Origin: Eubacteriales Family XIII. Incertae Sedis bacterium
Lineage (GTDB): Bacteria > Bacillota_A > Clostridia > Peptostreptococcales > Anaerovoracaceae
NCBI GenBank assembly: GCA_031278145.1
Contig: JAITLA010000116.1
Location: 1 to 5,746, forward strand
Direction: 5' to 3'
Length of the DNA stretch: 5,746 nucleotides
Part shown: positions 3,006 to 5,746 of the stretch, piece after piece
Position numbering within the stretch: position 1 is the first letter of the stretch
How the letters are laid out: the number at the start of each line of letters is the position of its first letter
The notes under the pieces: generated by a model
Told to the model about the DNA's origin: nothing
Database searches by the model: none
What the model saw: the letters and a program-made list of their open reading frames with translations, nothing else
Position numbers and translations under genes: made by a program

Positions 3006-5746
3006 TCAATCGAAATCCGCGTCGTAGCCGCAGATGCCCTTGTAGCGGCAATAGGCGCAGGCGCTCGCCGTGCCCGTGCGCACGGGGCGCGCGTCGATCA
3101 CGCCGCCGACCAGATCCTCGCAGAATTCCCACGTCCTCTGCGCCACGTCGGCGCGCAGGCGCGCGAAGGCTTCCTCGTCGAGCAGACCGCGCGCGCGCGG
3201 GCTGCCCTTGACCAGGAGAAGCTCCCCCGTTTCCTTGTCCTCGTTCACGCGCACGGGGAGGATGTTTGACCGCTTGTTCGCGTAATGCGGCGCCGTGAAG
3301 TCCTCCCCCGCGATTGCGCGGAGCACATCCTGGTCGTCGAGGACCACGCCGTCGAGCCGAAAGCTCTTGCGGATCGCCTGTTCCGCCTTTTCCGCAACGG
3401 CCTCGGCATCGTCCGTCCACGAGGCGCAGTCCGTCCGAGGCTCGCTTATCTTGAAATAGAACACCCCGGCGGGCTTCAAGGGGGGCGCGTCCGTTGCCCG
3501 CGTCCCGGGGGGCGCGTCCGTCACGGCCATGAGATACAGCATGAGCTGCAGGCTCCGGCCGGCGCGCGCCTCGTCCGCGTCAAAGCTCTCGACGCCCGAT
3601 TTGTAGTCTATGATCTTCGCGCGGCGACCGCGCAGCACATCCAGCCTGTCGATGCGCCCCTCTATCCGGATCGCGCCGCCCTCAAAGCCGTGAACGATGG
3701 GTGGGAAGCGCCCGCCCTCGCCGAAGCCCTCCTCCGTGTACATCTCGTCGATGCTGCCCGCCTTGACCTGCTCCGCGAGGATCCGGGCCGCCGTTCCCAC
3801 GGTCGCCCGTATGCGCGCGAGCCTGTATTGCTCCGGCTTGCCGCGCCCGAGGGCCTCCGTCCCTTCGAGCGCGGACGCGAAGGCCGCGTCGACAAGGCTT
3901 TCGCAAGCCTCCCGCGTCAGCCGCATCCACGCGGAATCCGGATCGGAAACGCGGACGCCCTCCCGCGTCAGCGCCTTGGAGAAGGCCAGGATCGTCTTAT
4001 GGAAGAGGTCCCCCCTCTCGCGCGCGCCGATCTCGACGATGCGCGGCTCCCTCGGACGCAATCCGTGGGAAACGAAATGCGAAAAAGGACAGCGCGCGTA
4101 ACGCTCGAGCGACGACGGGCTGAGCCGTATCGAGATCGGCGCCTCGCTTCCCGTGCCCCGCGTGGCCGCAATCCCGTACAGGCGTCCCACGTAGTCACGC
4201 CCGATGCCGGCCTTGTCGTTTGAAAAGAGGAAGCCCCTCTCCAGCATGGCCGCCTCCGCAGGCGCGTGCTTGCGGTAATACGCGTACACCGCCCGCCATA
4301 TCGGATGCACGGCGCGGCCCTCGGCCGATTCCCGCAGCGCGCGTATGAAGCCGCCGAGCGTGCCGCCCGCGGTCGTTACCTGCTCCAAGGCGTCGCCTCT
4401 GCTTCGGATGTCCTTTTCCAAAGGCTGCTTGGGGAAGATCCGCCGCAGCTTTTCGAGGATCAGGGAGGGTCGAAGCTCGCCGCCCTCGGGGTTTGAAACG
4501 GCGTAGCCGATCCAGAGCCCGCACTCGGGCCGCGACAAATTCCTGTATATCGCAAGCTCTTCCTCCGCTGTCCGCAGTCCCTCCGCAGCGCCCGCGTCCC
4601 CGCACAGGCCCGGCAGGCGCGCCCGTTCTTCCTCGCTCAGAATGCCGTCTTGAAGGCCTGCGGCCGGCAGGACGCCGTCGTTCGCGCCGAGCACGAACAG
4701 GGCCTTCACGCGACCGGCGCGCGTGCGCTGCATCGTGCCGACGAGGATCTGATCCATCGTGCTCGGCAGCAGGCCGATCTCGATGCTCTCCAGCCCCGCC
4801 GCGAGCAGATCCGCGTAGTCCGCGCGCGACATGGGCGCGTCCGCGAGGATCGCGACCATCTGATCGAACACCCCGATCACGCTCTCCCATACCTGCGACA
4901 GCTCGTCCGCGTATTCGTGCCGGCCGCGCGCCCGCAGCGACGCGACGCTGGCCTCTATCCGCGCGGGTAGGCGGGCCTCGTCGCGCAGGAACAGATAGAG
5001 CGCCTCCGTCCTGCCCCGCACGCCGCGATCCGCCGCCGCCATCTCCGTGAATTTTTGGATGTGCGTCGCGATCAAGCGCCGCGCCGCGTTGAGCGCGGCC
5101 AGCTTTTCCTCGCCCTGCGGTATGCGGACCTCCGCTGCGTCCGCAACGTCCGCGTCCTCCGCGCCCCACGCGCGCTCGTAGGGGCTGAGCCGCTCGAAAT
5201 CCGCGCACCACGGCCCCTTGCCCCTGAAGCGGTATTCCGTCGCGTATTCCTCAAGCATTTCGCATTGTTCACGGCTGACGGGCGACATGCCCGTCTTCAT
5301 GAGCCTGCACACGTCCGCAAGCCGCCAATCCGAGGCCGCGAGCTCCGCCAGCGTCGAGATGTATTCGAGCACGGGATTGTGGAGCAGGCTTTTTCGCCTG
5401 TCCATGAACACGGGCAGGCCGTATTCCGAAAACACGCGCTCGATGACGGCCGCGCGCGCGTCCTGATCGTTGCAGATCACAAGGATATCGCGGTATCGAT
5501 ATCCCTCGTCGCGAATGAGGCGCGCAATCTCGGCGGCGGCGCTTTCGGCCTCCGTGTAGTAGTTGGAGGCGGCGAGAAAGGTGAGCTCCCACGCCTTCTC
5601 CCCGCAGGGATGAAAGGGGTAGGCGAAGAGCTCCCGCTCGATGTGGGCCACGGCCGGGGGCCGGCGCGCGGTGTATGCGCCGGCCGCCCACGCGGTGTTA
5701 TGTTTCAGCGCGCCTGGGCAGCCGGCCGCCGCCGCGCGGTCGCGCC
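3006..5746 (-). CDS. addB: AddB (RexB): ATP-dependent helicase/deoxyribonuclease subunit B, 5' end off window
   Basis: AddB works with AddA to unwind and trim double-strand DNA breaks up to a Chi-like site, preparing ends for RecA. The frame is open to the right edge (912 codons seen); full-length AddB is about 1150 residues, so roughly 240 N-terminal residues are missing. Numbering from the in-frame GTG at 5651 (probably internal), AHIERELFAYPF (2-13) is an AddB-typical stretch, helicase-like domain remnants follow (LVGTMQRTRAGRVKALFVLG at 303-322, then NDGVLPA), then the RecB-family nuclease: GDLFH (547-551), GRIDRLD (665-671), IDYKSG with Asp682 and Lys684, and QLMLYL (702-707). The 4Fe-4S cysteines are all present: Cys521 in YARCPF and Cys865, Cys868, Cys874 in CAYCRYKGIC. 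The 31 codons upstream of the GTG continue the similarity (RRPPAVAHIER) and are Ala/Arg-rich. No addA lies downstream, though addB-addA is the common order. Confidence 0.95.
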   Translation of the reverse strand, partial: RDRAAAAGCPGALKHNTAWAAGAYTARRPPAVAHIERELFAYPFHPCGEKAWELTFLAASNYYTEAESAAAEIARLIRDEGYRYRDILVICNDQDARAAVIERVFSEYGLPVFMDRRKSLLHNPVLEYISTLAELAASDWRLADVCRLMKTGMSPVSREQCEMLEEYATEYRFRGKGPWCADFERLSPYERAWGAEDADVADAAEVRIPQGEEKLAALNAARRLIATHIQKFTEMAAADRGVRGRTEALYLFLRDEARLPARIEASVASLRARGRHEYADELSQVWESVIGVFDQMVAILADAPMSRADYADLLAAGLESIEIGLLPSTMDQILVGTMQRTRAGRVKALFVLGANDGVLPAAGLQDGILSEEERARLPGLCGDAGAAEGLRTAEEELAIYRNLSRPECGLWIGYAVSNPEGGELRPSLILEKLRRIFPKQPLEKDIRSRGDALEQVTTAGGTLGGFIRALRESAEGRAVHPIWRAVYAYYRKHAPAEAAMLERGFLFSNDKAGIGRDYVGRLYGIAATRGTGSEAPISIRLSPSSLERYARCPFSHFVSHGLRPREPRIVEIGARERGDLFHKTILAFSKALTREGVRVSDPDSAWMRLTREACESLVDAAFASALEGTEALGRGKPEQYRLARIRATVGTAARILAEQVKAGSIDEMYTEEGFGEGGRFPPIVHGFEGGAIRIEGRIDRLDVLRGRRAKIIDYKSGVESFDADEARAGRSLQLMLYLMAVTDAPPGTRATDAPPLKPAGVFYFKISEPRTDCASWTDDAEAVAEKAEQAIRKSFRLDGVVLDDQDVLRAIAGEDFTAPHYANKRSNILPVRVNEDKETGELLLVKGSPRARGLLDEEAFARLRADVAQRTWEFCEDLVGGVIDARPVRTGTASACAYCRYKGICGYDADFD

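Noticed and set aside
3285..4223. Plus-strand open frame of 312 codons
   Set aside because: It is antisense to the AddB nuclease domain, Arg-rich, with no domain or ribosome site; a GC-driven shadow.
4195..5211. Minus-strand open frame of 338 codons
   Set aside because: It overlaps addB in another frame on the same strand. Its translation is Arg/Gly/Ala-rich low complexity, and AddB similarity is continuous in the other frame.

Overview
The window holds five genes, all on the minus strand: a four-gene membrane-transport operon on the left and the 3' three-quarters of a large recombination-repair gene on the right. A noncoding stretch of about 500 bases separates them. Coding DNA is GC-rich, while the noncoding stretch contains sharply AT-rich blocks. 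An AddB-type (not RecBC-type) recombination nuclease, a YezD-family protein, a DUF4418-like protein and a near-consensus sigma-70/SigA promoter point to a high-GC, anaerobic Firmicutes-type bacterium, perhaps an uncultured Clostridia lineage. That placement is inference; there is no rRNA or other strong marker gene here.

Right part (5746 to 3006): addB, the nuclease/inactivated-helicase subunit of the AddAB (RexAB) double-strand-break resection enzyme. The reading frame stays open to the window edge, so the true start lies outside. The RecB-type nuclease motifs and all four iron-sulfur cysteines are intact. The partner gene addA, which commonly follows addB directly, is not downstream here.

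Middle (3005 to 2504): no convincing protein gene. It contains a long stem-loop just after the addB stop, an AT-only block, a GC-rich island with several hairpins and a repeated motif, a 12-bp perfect palindrome, and a strong minus-strand promoter followed by an imperfect 21-bp palindrome in the transcript leader.

Left part (2503 to 1): yezD-like gene, DUF4418-like four-helix membrane protein, FtsX/MacB-type ABC permease, and the matching ABC ATPase, which runs off the left edge. The junctions are an ATGA overlap, a 4-base gap and another ATGA overlap, so this is a tightly coupled operon read from the promoter at about 2547-2575. The permease and ATPase form a type VII (MacB/LolCDE/FtsX-fold) ABC system. 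Such systems usually use ATP to drive mechanical work on the outer face of the membrane rather than to pump solutes through it. The DUF4418-like protein has a Met/Cys/His-rich pattern in its loops, and related gene sets sit near iron-uptake genes in some bacteria. A role in metal acquisition or sensing at the cell surface is therefore a reasonable but unproven guess.

Nothing here is an obviously new system. The most worthwhile leads are the compact YezD-DUF4418-ABC module, the structured noncoding island upstream of it, and the apparently unpaired addB.
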